A stretch of 49,299 bases of DNA, from assembly GCA_946537295.1 (NCBI GenBank), contig CAMNFQ010000004.1, forward strand, positions 1 through 49,299, given 5' to 3'. Numbering within the stretch: position 1 is the stretch's first letter; every line of letters begins with the position of its first letter. The translations under genes were made by a program, and so were the position numbers. This DNA is from an uncultured Bacillota bacterium (GTDB taxonomy: Bacteria > Bacillota_I > Bacilli_A > Erysipelotrichales > Erysipelotrichaceae). Below the pieces are notes generated by a model. That model ran no database searches, was not told the DNA's origin, and saw only the letters and a list, made by a program, of their open reading frames with translations. Below are positions 1-7,716 of this stretch, piece by piece.

Positions 1-977
1 ACACCAATAAACAACATTTTGGAAACAAGACTTCTTGTTTTTAAAGATGCAGAAATTATTGGATAAAGCATCAAAGCATACATTGCGATCAGGAATACAA
101 AACCAAAAATTCCAAGTTCTTCAACGATAACTGGCAATATAAAGTCATTTGAAGGGTTTGGGAAGTTCATATACTTATGGATGGAATTACCATATCCCAA
201 GCCAAACCAGCCGCCATTGGCAAAAGAAACAAGCGACATGATGATATGATAGCCGTTATCAAACTGATACAGAAAAGGATCAGCAGCAGCCAGGAATCGT
301 CCGATCATATAGTTGCTAGAGTGTTTCTTGAGAAATTCAGTCACTGGATTACTAAGCATCAGTAGAGTCAATCCAATAACACCGACAACTATTATGAACA
401 TCCATTTTCTGATTGGCCTTAGTTCTTTGTAACTTGGTATCATTGCAATACAATAGCAGATGATAAATAAGACGATGGCTGAACCAAAGTCATGTTGTAT
501 TCTGGCGATTACCAGAAAGTAGACGACAGCCATACCGGCATAGATATAGAAATTCCTGAGATTGTTTTCACCTTTATCTTTGCCAAAGATCTTGGCACCA
601 AAAGCGATCATAAAGACCTTTGCGAATTCTGAAGGCTGTATGGTTGCACCCATTGGTAATGGTATCCAGGCATAGGCTCCATTGATCTGTCCAAAAAAAC
701 GACAAGCAATCATAGCTCCAAGAATAACGATATATGCAATATAGTATAAAGAAGTGCGCAGTTTCAGGACTCTGAAATTAGTCAGAAAAAAATAGCCGAT
801 AAAACCTACGACCATATATATAAGCTGCCTGATTATTACACCGGTAAGATAAGCTGTATCGCCAGCACTATTGCCCATTTCAGCTGAAGCTATCATCATT
901 GAACCAAAGACGCTCAGAGCTATCAGAGCTATTGCGACGCGTTTATCTCCCAGCGTCAAGTGCGTTTTCTTATTCAC
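1..977 (-). CDS. FtsW/RodA/SpoVE family (SEDS) peptidoglycan polymerase, C-terminus cut by window edge
   Basis: This gene is absent from the ORF track because it runs off the left edge. The reverse-strand reading is open from a GTG at 977 to base 1 (about 325 codons). SEDS proteins polymerise glycan strands from lipid II in the membrane. The translation shows family hallmarks: an INGAYAWIPLP loop followed by QPSEFAK, then QHDFGSA, then GGWFGLGYGNS, then NDFILPVIVEELG, which carries the conserved catalytic Asp region. Many hydrophobic segments alternate between them. Whether it is FtsW, RodA or SpoVE cannot be told from this fragment. The GTG start is chosen because an in-frame TAA lies just upstream and a TAAAAT box sits exactly six bases before it; there is no Shine-Dalgarno. 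It is divergent from def. Confidence 0.9.
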   Translation of the reverse strand, partial: MNKKTHLTLGDKRVAIALIALSVFGSMMIASAEMGNSAGDTAYLTGVIIRQLIYMVVGFIGYFFLTNFRVLKLRTSLYYIAYIVILGAMIACRFFGQINGAYAWIPLPMGATIQPSEFAKVFMIAFGAKIFGKDKGENNLRNFYIYAGMAVVYFLVIARIQHDFGSAIVLFIICYCIAMIPSYKELRPIRKWMFIIVVGVIGLTLLMLSNPVTEFLKKHSSNYMIGRFLAAADPFLYQFDNGYHIIMSLVSFANGGWFGLGYGNSIHKYMNFPNPSNDFILPVIVEELGIFGFVFLIAMYALMLYPIISASLKTRSLVSKMLFIG

Positions 978-989
978 AAAAACATTTTA
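975..989 (-). promoter_or_regulatory. Leaderless start of the SEDS gene: TAAAAT-N6-GTG
   Basis: On the minus strand TAAAAT (989-984) is followed by exactly six bases and the GTG start codon. This puts the GTG at the predicted transcription start. The box overlaps the likely -35 region of the divergent def promoter. Confidence 0.6.
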
Positions 990-1022
990 ACACATCAAAT
1001 ATGGTATTATAATATTGTTATG
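985..1022 (+). promoter_or_regulatory. def promoter with leaderless start: TATAAT-N6-ATG
   Basis: A perfect TATAAT at 1008-1013 lies six bases before the ATG at 1020. A weak -35 (TTTTAA, 985-990) sits 17 bases upstream of the -10. No ribosome binding site can fit between promoter and start, so the def mRNA is predicted to begin at its start codon. Confidence 0.7.
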
Positions 1023-1580
1023 CTTATTAATAATGATACAATAATCAAAGACTCTGATGAACTCATCAGAAGAAAATCTGCTGATGTGGAAATGCCTGTT
1101 TCTGCCGAAGATAGAGATATCCTTATGCAGATGCTTAAATATGTAGATGAATCAACGATTCCGGAATTGGCAGAAGAAAAAAATCTTCGCCCCGCCGTTG
1201 GTATAAGTGCTATTCAGATCGGTATCCCTAAAAAACTTACAGCAATAATATTAAAAGATGAGGAAGGAAAAAAGATCTGTGAATATGCCCTGGTCAATCC
1301 CAAGATAATATCCAATTCAATTGAAAAAGCCTGTCTGGCCGCTGGTGAAGGATGCCTGTCGGTAGTTGAAGACCACGAAGGATACGTCTATCGTTCAGCC
1401 AGAGTAAAGGTTAAAGCTTATGATATTCTTCAGGAAAAGGAAATCGTAATAAAAGCCGATGGATATCTGGCTATCGTTCTGCAACATGAACTTGATCATT
1501 TCAAAGGTATCCTTTTCTATGACCATATCAACCCTAAGGATCCTTTCCATCGTGAAAACGATGCTCTGATCATTGAATAG
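1020..1580 (+). CDS. def: Peptide deformylase
   Basis: Peptide deformylase removes the N-formyl group from nascent proteins in the cytosol using a bound metal. All three family motifs are visible: GISAIQIG (the usual GxGLAAxQ), EGCLS with the metal-binding Cys, and HELDH with the two metal-binding His and the catalytic Glu. The protein is 186 aa, the size of Gram-positive type-2 deformylases. The ORF track starts at 960, but the extra 20 codons (MRFLIHKN...) would be read through the promoter. The ATG at 1020, six bases after a perfect TATAAT, is the better start. RNase J follows 35 bases downstream on the same strand. Confidence 0.93.
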   Translation: MLINNDTIIKDSDELIRRKSADVEMPVSAEDRDILMQMLKYVDESTIPELAEEKNLRPAVGISAIQIGIPKKLTAIILKDEEGKKICEYALVNPKIISNSIEKACLAAGEGCLSVVEDHEGYVYRSARVKVKAYDILQEKEIVIKADGYLAIVLQHELDHFKGILFYDHINPKDPFHRENDALIIE

Positions 1581-1615
1581 ATAACTTCAGATTAAGATCA
1601 ATATATGGAGGTTAG

Positions 1616-3373
1616 ATGAATATAATAAACAGATTATACAGTCCTGGAAGCAGCAGTTCTTCACGTGGATATACCGGTACAAACTACGATCCACAGAAAG
1701 ATACGATCGTCTATGCTCTGGGTGGACTTGGTGAAGTCGGCAAGAATATGTACTGTTTTGAACATGATGATGAGATCATCGTCATAGATGCCGGTGTCAA
1801 GTTTCCTGATGATGAGCTTTTAGGAGTAGACTACGTCATTCCGGACTATACCCACCTGATAAAGAATAAAGACAAGGTAAAGGCACTGATCATTACTCAT
1901 GGACATGAGGATCATATCGGAGGAATCCCGTTTCTGCTTCTTGCCTGTCCGATCAAAAAGATCTATGCCCCACGTTTTGCCAAGGCCCTGATCGAAAAGA
2001 AACTGCAGGAAAGAAGACGTCTGGCTGGAACTCAGGTCATTGAGATCAATGGCGATTCAGCTATTCAGACTGAACATTTCAGGATCGGTTTCTTCAATAC
2101 CGTTCACTCGATCCCTGATTCACTCGGTGTTCTGATCAATACACCTAATGGCAGAGTTGTTGAAACAGGTGATTTCAAGTTCGACCTTACTCCGGTCGGA
2201 CAAAACTCTGACTATCAGAAAATGGCCTATATCGGAGCTGCAGGAGTTACCCTGCTGATGTCAGATTCAACCAATGCCGAAGTTGATGGTTTCTCTATTT
2301 CAGAGAAAAAAGTTGCTTCCGCAATCAATGATATAATGCGTAAAACGACAGGAAGGATCTTGGTTTCGACCTTCGCATCCAATGTCAATCGTCTGGCTCA
2401 GATAATTAAAGCCGCCAAGAAATGTGATCGTAAAGTCGTGGTATTTGGCCGTTCAATGGAAAATGTCGTTGAAATTGGCCTGCAGATGAAAACGATTGAT
2501 GTACCTGATGATACCTTCATTTCACCAGAACTGGTAAATCAGTATCCACCTGAAAAGCTGTGTATCGTCTGTACCGGTTCCCAAGGTGAAGCTCTGGCTG
2601 CCTTAAGCAGAATAGCCAACGGATCACACAAGTATGTCAAGATCATACCTGGTGATACTGTCGTCTTTTCATCCAGTGCAATTCCTGGCAATGCCCTCAA
2701 TATCGGTGGTATCGTCAACCAGCTGATGAGAAACGGGGCCAGAGTTCTGGAAAACTCCGCCCTGACTTCCTTGCATACCACAGGACATGCATCCAAAGAG
2801 GAACAGAAGCTGATGCTTCAGCTGATTAAACCAAAATACTTCATGCCGATGCATGGTGAATACAAGATGCTTAAACTGCATGCGGAATCAGCAGTTGAAA
2901 CCGGTATTCCTAGAGAAAACTGTTTCATCTGTGCCAATGGAGATGCTCTGGTATTACACGAAGGAGAAGTATACAGATCCAACACCAGAATCCAGACTGA
3001 TGCGATCTATGTTGATGGCAATGATATTTCCGGTCTTTCAACTTCTGTATTAAAAGATCGTAAGATTCTGGCTGATAATGGCCTTGTTGCGGTTGTTGTA
3101 TGTATTGATTCTCGTACAAATAAGATCCTATGCCGACCTGGTATTGTTTCCAGAGGCTTTGTCTATCTGAAAGAATCACAGACTCTGATCAGAGAAGCTG
3201 AAATGCTGGTCTATGAATCGTTAAAGAATGCCATGAAACAGAAAGTGACATTTGGCGATCTCAAAAACTGTATCAAAAACACGCTTGAGCCTTTCCTGTA
3301 TGAAAAGACAAATCGTAACCCGATCGTCATACCGGTCATCCTCAATCATGTCGATGCCATAAAGAAAGCATAA
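1616..3373 (+). CDS. rnjA: Ribonuclease J (metallo-beta-lactamase / beta-CASP)
   Basis: RNase J is a 5'-3' exo- and endoribonuclease central to mRNA turnover and rRNA maturation in Firmicutes. The zinc-binding THGHEDHIGG motif sits near residue 95, followed by the beta-lactamase fold (TGDFKFD, SDSTNAE), the beta-CASP region (STFASNVNRL, CTGSQGE) and the late HTTGHASKEE and MPMHGEY metal/RNA motifs. The 585-aa length is slightly above the usual 555 aa because of a Ser-rich N-terminal extension (about 30 residues before the fold). A TGGAGG ribosome site five bases before the ATG supports this start. It ends in TAATAA directly before a bidirectional terminator. Both J1 and J2 are possible; J1 is favoured by strong similarity throughout. 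Confidence 0.92.
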   Translation: MNIINRLYSPGSSSSSRGYTGTNYDPQKDTIVYALGGLGEVGKNMYCFEHDDEIIVIDAGVKFPDDELLGVDYVIPDYTHLIKNKDKVKALIITHGHEDHIGGIPFLLLACPIKKIYAPRFAKALIEKKLQERRRLAGTQVIEINGDSAIQTEHFRIGFFNTVHSIPDSLGVLINTPNGRVVETGDFKFDLTPVGQNSDYQKMAYIGAAGVTLLMSDSTNAEVDGFSISEKKVASAINDIMRKTTGRILVSTFASNVNRLAQIIKAAKKCDRKVVVFGRSMENVVEIGLQMKTIDVPDDTFISPELVNQYPPEKLCIVCTGSQGEALAALSRIANGSHKYVKIIPGDTVVFSSSAIPGNALNIGGIVNQLMRNGARVLENSALTSLHTTGHASKEEQKLMLQLIKPKYFMPMHGEYKMLKLHAESAVETGIPRENCFICANGDALVLHEGEVYRSNTRIQTDAIYVDGNDISGLSTSVLKDRKILADNGLVAVVVCIDSRTNKILCRPGIVSRGFVYLKESQTLIREAEMLVYESLKNAMKQKVTFGDLKNCIKNTLEPFLYEKTNRNPIVIPVILNHVDAIKKA

Positions 3374-3401
3374 TAAAAGCAGTTCGTATGAACTGCTTTT
3401 A
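3374..3401. terminator. Bidirectional terminator between rnjA and pfkA
   Basis: TAAAAGCAGTTC-GTAT-GAACTGCTTTTA forms an 11-12 bp stem with A/T tracts on both sides. It lies between convergent genes. Confidence 0.9.
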
Positions 3402-3403
3402 TG

Positions 3404-4363
3404 TTAGACAAGTTTATCAAAGAGACGATAGAATTCTTTTCGACTGCTTCTTGGAAGCGAAACACATTCACTGATCGGCATCGAAGTGATCGTATTATTC
3501 TTGATGCAGACACAATGTCCTCCCACTCCTTCTACCAGCAGATCTACGGCCTTTGCGCCCATTCGGGAAGCCAGAACTCTATCTACCGGAGTTGGAGAAC
3601 CACCACGCTGTATATGACCTAAGATCGTAGCTGTGCCAGAGAATCCGGTAACATTCGTGATCTTCTGTGCCAGTGATTTAACATCACAGACATTTTCGGA
3701 AACGATTACGATCGCATGATTTTTGCCTTTCTTTTCCAGATATCTGAGTTTTTCCAAAACAGCTTCTTCATCATATCCTGTTTCAGGTGTGATCAATATT
3801 TCTGCGCCACACGATATGCCAGAATAGATTGCCAGGTCACCACAACGGTTACCCATAACTTCTACAACCGAACAGCGATGATGAGAATTGGAAGTATCAC
3901 GCAGTTTATCGACACATTCAACAATCGTAGTTAAAGCCGTATCAAAACCGATCGTCGCATCTGTTCCTTCGATATCGTTATCGATGGTTCCTGGTAAGGC
4001 TATACAGTTTACACCTTTCTTGGTAAGTGCATCAGCACCTCTATAGGTACCATCACCTCCAATAACTACCAGCGCATCAATACCTGCAGTTTTTAACTGT
4101 TCAACGCCCTTCATCATGACAGCTTCTTCACTGAACTCCGGAAGTCTTGCGGATCCAAGGATCGTTCCGCCTCTTGACATAGTTTCAGAAACAGAGCTGC
4201 TGGTAAAATTCTCATAGTTTCCTTCAACCAGACCACGATAGCCATCTCTGATACCGACGACTTCAATACCTTTTGTAAGAGCTGATCTGGTTACGGCTCT
4301 GATAGCCGCATTCATTCCAGGAGAGTCACCTCCTGATGTCAGAATTCCGATTTTTCTAAGCAT
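3404..4363 (-). CDS. pfkA: ATP-dependent 6-phosphofructokinase
   Basis: Phosphofructokinase makes fructose-1,6-bisphosphate, the committed step of glycolysis. The 319-aa protein carries GGDSPGMNAAIRAV at the N-terminus, the ATP-site IGGDGTYRGA, and the catalytic PGTIDNDIEGTD segment with its proton-acceptor Asp, followed by the MGNRCGDLA and GHIQRGGSP substrate/effector motifs. Its length matches bacterial allosteric PFK-A (about 320 aa). A strong GAGGAGG ribosome site lies inside the last codons of dnaI, whose stop codon is only two bases upstream, so pfkA is probably translated from the primosome operon message as well. A terminator follows immediately. Confidence 0.96.
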   Translation of the reverse strand: MLRKIGILTSGGDSPGMNAAIRAVTRSALTKGIEVVGIRDGYRGLVEGNYENFTSSSVSETMSRGGTILGSARLPEFSEEAVMMKGVEQLKTAGIDALVVIGGDGTYRGADALTKKGVNCIALPGTIDNDIEGTDATIGFDTALTTIVECVDKLRDTSNSHHRCSVVEVMGNRCGDLAIYSGISCGAEILITPETGYDEEAVLEKLRYLEKKGKNHAIVIVSENVCDVKSLAQKITNVTGFSGTATILGHIQRGGSPTPVDRVLASRMGAKAVDLLVEGVGGHCVCIKNNTITSMPISECVSLPRSSRKEFYRLFDKLV

Positions 4364-4365
4364 AG

Positions 4366-5220
4366 TTAAACCCTCCTCATATTTTTGCCCGACATGACAT
4401 AATTGTCTGTCATGATATCTATTCTTTCCAACAATCTTCTTGCATTCATCAGATTTGATTTTTCCTTACGATCATACTGATAGTGTTTCAGCAGTTCCTC
4501 TTTATTGAGATTTGAAGTAAAGATCGTAATCAGTTTATTCTCCAGACGATAATCCAGTATCCTGAACAGAATATCATCCCTGACAAATTCAGAAACACTT
4601 TCTGAACCGATATCATCCAGAAACAGATATTCAACATTCTTCAATATGGCGATATTACGATCGATCTGTTCTGAATTGGATCCAAAGAACGATTTCATTT
4701 CATTGAAGAAATTAGCTACTTTCACAAAGGCTACTTTCTTTCCTTGTTTTACCAGTGAATTGGCTAAAGCGGTACACAGATAGGTCTTTCCTACTCCCAG
4801 ATCACCGCTTATAAATAAACCGCGATCACTGAGCCCATGAAGGATAGCCGCCAGTTTCAGATAAAGCTGTTTCTGATCTTCAGTATATTCAACATTATTC
4901 AGATCCAGATCTACTAGATTTGGTGCAATATCACAATAGGCATATTTTGAAAGCAGTTTCTCTTTTTTACGCTTTGCCAGAGCATATTCACAGAATTCAA
5001 TCTCTTCCAGAAGAACCCCTTCATAATTAAGTGAGAGTCTTTGTCCCCTGGAAAGCTGATTACACATCGATAAACCTTTACAGTCCTTACATTTTTCTCT
5101 TGACTGATAAACACGCATAAAAACACTGAGATGTTCTTCAACATATTTATCAGACAGTCCATTATTTTTAATGAGATCATTTATCTCATTATCATTCTTG
5201 ATCAGTTCTATCTCTTTCAT
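4366..5220 (-). CDS. dnaI: Primosomal helicase loader DnaI
   Basis: DnaI is the AAA+ loader that places the replicative helicase DnaC on DNA. The N-terminal third has a Cys cluster (CKDCKGLSMC ... FCEYA) matching the zinc-binding helicase-interaction domain. The C-terminal ATPase has Walker A GDLGVGKT and Walker B LFLDDIG, then the sensor region TSNLN. The length (284 aa) is slightly below B. subtilis DnaI (about 311 aa). Its start overlaps the end of dnaB by four bases (ATGA), so the two are translationally coupled, as expected for genes of one loading complex. Confidence 0.93.
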   Translation of the reverse strand: MKEIELIKNDNEINDLIKNNGLSDKYVEEHLSVFMRVYQSREKCKDCKGLSMCNQLSRGQRLSLNYEGVLLEEIEFCEYALAKRKKEKLLSKYAYCDIAPNLVDLDLNNVEYTEDQKQLYLKLAAILHGLSDRGLFISGDLGVGKTYLCTALANSLVKQGKKVAFVKVANFFNEMKSFFGSNSEQIDRNIAILKNVEYLFLDDIGSESVSEFVRDDILFRILDYRLENKLITIFTSNLNKEELLKHYQYDRKEKSNLMNARRLLERIDIMTDNYVMSGKNMRRV

Positions 5221-6350
5221 TTTCTACCCATCAGTCTTAATAACTGCTCCTCTTCTGATTCTGACATGATTGTATTGGAACTGGTATCATATACCGGAAT
5301 CTTATCTTCTTTTCTGTCCTTGTGATTATTATTGATCGCAAGTCTTTGTAAAGCAGCTTCGGAAGTCGTAATATCGTTGCGATGAAGATCGGCTGCAACT
5401 GCATAGATATATTTTTCGATCAGTCTGTTGTCGCAATTTTTCAGACAATATGACAATAAGACATTGATGACCGGTGCACTCAGATGATAATGATTTGACA
5501 GATTATAGATTATCTTCTTGTCGTAGTCAGTAAGTTCCTTACCATCAAATAAAGACATCAGATACTGTAAACATGGTACATCATATTGATCCTGTGCTGT
5601 TCTTTGATAATCATTCTTTGCGCGCATACATAGATAACGCAACTGTTTAAGATCAAGCTCATCAGAATCAAGCGAAGCGATACGTGGTAAAAATGTTCGC
5701 ATCTTATCATAGGAAATATTATAAAGATCAGCCAGTGTAGCAAGCTCTTTCATGTTGTCCCTGGTTCTGAATTTCATCGGTAAAAGATTGGTTGAAATAT
5801 CTTTTAAGAAGACATTCACATCAAACAGTGTATTGAAATCATAACTATCTGTCTTGCTTGGAGCGGTGATATATTGTTCATCAGACATACTCCAGGAATT
5901 AAGATCATCAAGTGAAAGTGTCTCAGAAACATCTTCAAAACCGGCATATGAATCTTCATTATAGAGACCGGCTATCAGCTGCTGATAGTGTTCTCCTGAG
6001 GTCTTCAGAATAAAATCCCTCACCAGAATACTATCCTTAACGAATTCTTTCATACTTAAAGCTTCATTGACGATAAAAATATAATAGTTATCTTTTTTTA
6101 GTGTTTTAAGCAGCCGATATTCATTGAGTTTTGAACACAGATTTTCAAACTGATCAACTGAGATATTTATTCTGCTGAGCAGTTCATTAAGTTCAGAGTA
6201 GCTGTATCTGTTTCCATTTAGTACCAGATACTGATACAGGATCAAAGCATCATTGCCGATCATTGGTCTATAGAAAAAGATAAGAGATTTTAATCTCTCA
6301 TTTGACAATTCTGCATTAACTTCTGTTTTATAAAAATCCTTGCCTAACAT
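5217..6350 (-). CDS. dnaB: Replication initiation / helicase-loading protein DnaB (Firmicutes type, DnaD-like)
   Basis: This is the Firmicutes primosome protein DnaB, not the E. coli helicase. It works with DnaD and DnaI to load the helicase at origins and stalled forks. The evidence is its position between coaE and dnaI, its size, an N-terminal winged-helix-like part (FYRPMIGNDALILYQYL) and a C-terminal DnaD-like region with YNLSNHYHLSAPVINVLLSYCL. The tail ends in an acidic segment and RLMGRK. The track start is a GTG at 6368; the ATG at 6350 (MLGKDFYK) overlapping the coaE stop is preferred because it gives a shorter, more usual overlap. The neighbouring nrdR found here in many relatives is missing. 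Confidence 0.85.
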   Translation of the reverse strand: MLGKDFYKTEVNAELSNERLKSLIFFYRPMIGNDALILYQYLVLNGNRYSYSELNELLSRINISVDQFENLCSKLNEYRLLKTLKKDNYYIFIVNEALSMKEFVKDSILVRDFILKTSGEHYQQLIAGLYNEDSYAGFEDVSETLSLDDLNSWSMSDEQYITAPSKTDSYDFNTLFDVNVFLKDISTNLLPMKFRTRDNMKELATLADLYNISYDKMRTFLPRIASLDSDELDLKQLRYLCMRAKNDYQRTAQDQYDVPCLQYLMSLFDGKELTDYDKKIIYNLSNHYHLSAPVINVLLSYCLKNCDNRLIEKYIYAVAADLHRNDITTSEAALQRLAINNNHKDRKEDKIPVYDTSSNTIMSESEEEQLLRLMGRK

Positions 6351-6904
6351 AGAATTTCTTTCAACCACTCATCGATCTGGCGATACAGATCAGAAAGACT
6401 ATCATTATTATATATGATTTTGTCTGCCCTTTTAATCTTTTCAACCACGCTCATCTGAGCCTTCAGTCGTCTTTTAGCTTCTTTTTTATCCAGGCCTCTT
6501 TCAATCAGCCTTTCGATTGCGATCTTTTCATCGACAACGATCAGAAGATTGCGATCAAAATACTTTTCCCAGCCGCTTTCAAACAGTAATGGAACTTCCG
6601 CAAACAGCGGATCATCTTTTCTTTCCATCATTTTCTTTAAGATCAGCGGATGCATGATCTCTTCGAGTTTTTTCCGTTTTTTATCATCTGAAAAGACCAG
6701 ATCAGAAAGGATCTTCTTATCAAGTTCATTATCTGCGAAAGCTTCAGGAAAGGCTTCCTTAACCTGTTTATAGCCCTCTTGGCCTTTCTGTAACAGAATA
6801 CTGTTTTCTCTGTCACAATCAAAGACGTCAAAACCCTTGCTTCTCAGATACTCACAAGCCATACTTTTGCCAGAACCGATAGATCCGCTTATCGCTATTT
6901 TCAT
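6344..6904 (-). CDS. coaE: Dephospho-CoA kinase
   Basis: CoaE phosphorylates the ribose 3'-OH of dephospho-CoA, the last step of coenzyme A synthesis. The N-terminal P-loop is GSIGSGKS. The substrate-binding segment FDCDREN and the family-typical HPLI and EVPLLFESGWE motifs follow, then RLIERGLDKKEAKRRL of the lid. The protein is 186 aa, normal for the family. The track start at 6922 adds MSERTL from inside mutM; the ATG at 6904 overlaps the mutM stop as TGATG, giving the usual MKIAISGSIG N-terminus. It is part of the polA-mutM-coaE-dnaB-dnaI order common in Firmicutes. Confidence 0.93.
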   Translation of the reverse strand: MKIAISGSIGSGKSMACEYLRSKGFDVFDCDRENSILLQKGQEGYKQVKEAFPEAFADNELDKKILSDLVFSDDKKRKKLEEIMHPLILKKMMERKDDPLFAEVPLLFESGWEKYFDRNLLIVVDEKIAIERLIERGLDKKEAKRRLKAQMSVVEKIKRADKIIYNNDSLSDLYRQIDEWLKEILC

Positions 6905-7716
6905 CAGCGTCCTTTCTGACAAACAGGACAGTAGTATGTACCTCTAGAACCAACGACTGTCTTGATGATCTCAGCACCGCACTCAGGACAATTCTTCATC
7001 GTATGGACCTTGAGTGAAAGCTGAAAACGTCCTGTTACCCCTAATGAAGAGGTATATGAACGGATTGTTGTACCACCGGCTTTTATTGCTTTTTTCAGAA
7101 TTGTTCTGGTCGATCTGATCAGATTCTTCAGATCCTGATCATTCAGTTTATCTGATGGTGTTCGAGGATCGACCTTTATCGCAAACAGGATCTCATCGGC
7201 GTAGATATTGCCGATACCTGCAACAAAACTCTGATCCAGCAGTGTCTGCTTAATTGGTCCTTTTTTATCCTTTAGATATTCTTTACAGTAACTGACACTG
7301 AATTTATCAGAAAATGGTTCCGGACCCAGATCCTTAAAGTCTGAATAATCATCTTTCTTTTCAATCAGTTCCATCCTGCCGAATTTTCTGACGTCATTAT
7401 AGCGAAGCTGTTTACCATTATCGAGATAGAATATCACATGGTCGTGTTTACTTAACGGGACACTTTCATCCAGAATGAAGTATTTTCCTTCCATCCTCAG
7501 ATGTGATACCAGTGTAATATCATCCATTTCAAAAAGCAGGTATTTACCCCTTCTTTTGAAACTGCGAAAATGCTGATTGAGCAGTTTTCTTTTGAATGTT
7601 GTCTCATTACAGCTGACAATCGGTTTATAGATGATTTTGATCTTTTCGATCTTACAGTCTTTGATCTTTGTTTCCAGGGTATCAAGGACTGTCTGCACTT
7701 CAGGAAGTTCTGGCAT
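6904..7716 (-). CDS. mutM: Formamidopyrimidine-DNA glycosylase
   Basis: MutM/Fpg excises 8-oxoguanine and formamidopyrimidines and nicks the strand by beta/delta elimination. The N-terminal MPELPEV carries the catalytic Pro2 and Glu3. The helix-two-turn-helix region is QTLLDQSFVAGIGNIYADE, and a C-terminal zinc finger CPECG...YYCPVCQ closes the protein. All residues needed for activity appear present at a normal length of 270 aa. The start ATG overlaps the polA stop codon (TAATG), so the repair glycosylase and the repair polymerase are translationally coupled. Confidence 0.96.
   Translation of the reverse strand: MPELPEVQTVLDTLETKIKDCKIEKIKIIYKPIVSCNETTFKRKLLNQHFRSFKRRGKYLLFEMDDITLVSHLRMEGKYFILDESVPLSKHDHVIFYLDNGKQLRYNDVRKFGRMELIEKKDDYSDFKDLGPEPFSDKFSVSYCKEYLKDKKGPIKQTLLDQSFVAGIGNIYADEILFAIKVDPRTPSDKLNDQDLKNLIRSTRTILKKAIKAGGTTIRSYTSSLGVTGRFQLSLKVHTMKNCPECGAEIIKTVVGSRGTYYCPVCQKGR

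Noticed and set aside
177-365. ORF of 62 aa on the plus strand
   Set aside because: It is a shadow of the SEDS gene, which is open on the minus strand with family motifs.
960-1019. Longer def start at 960 from the ORF track
   Set aside because: These 20 codons cross the def promoter and the SEDS gene start; family proteins do not have this extension.
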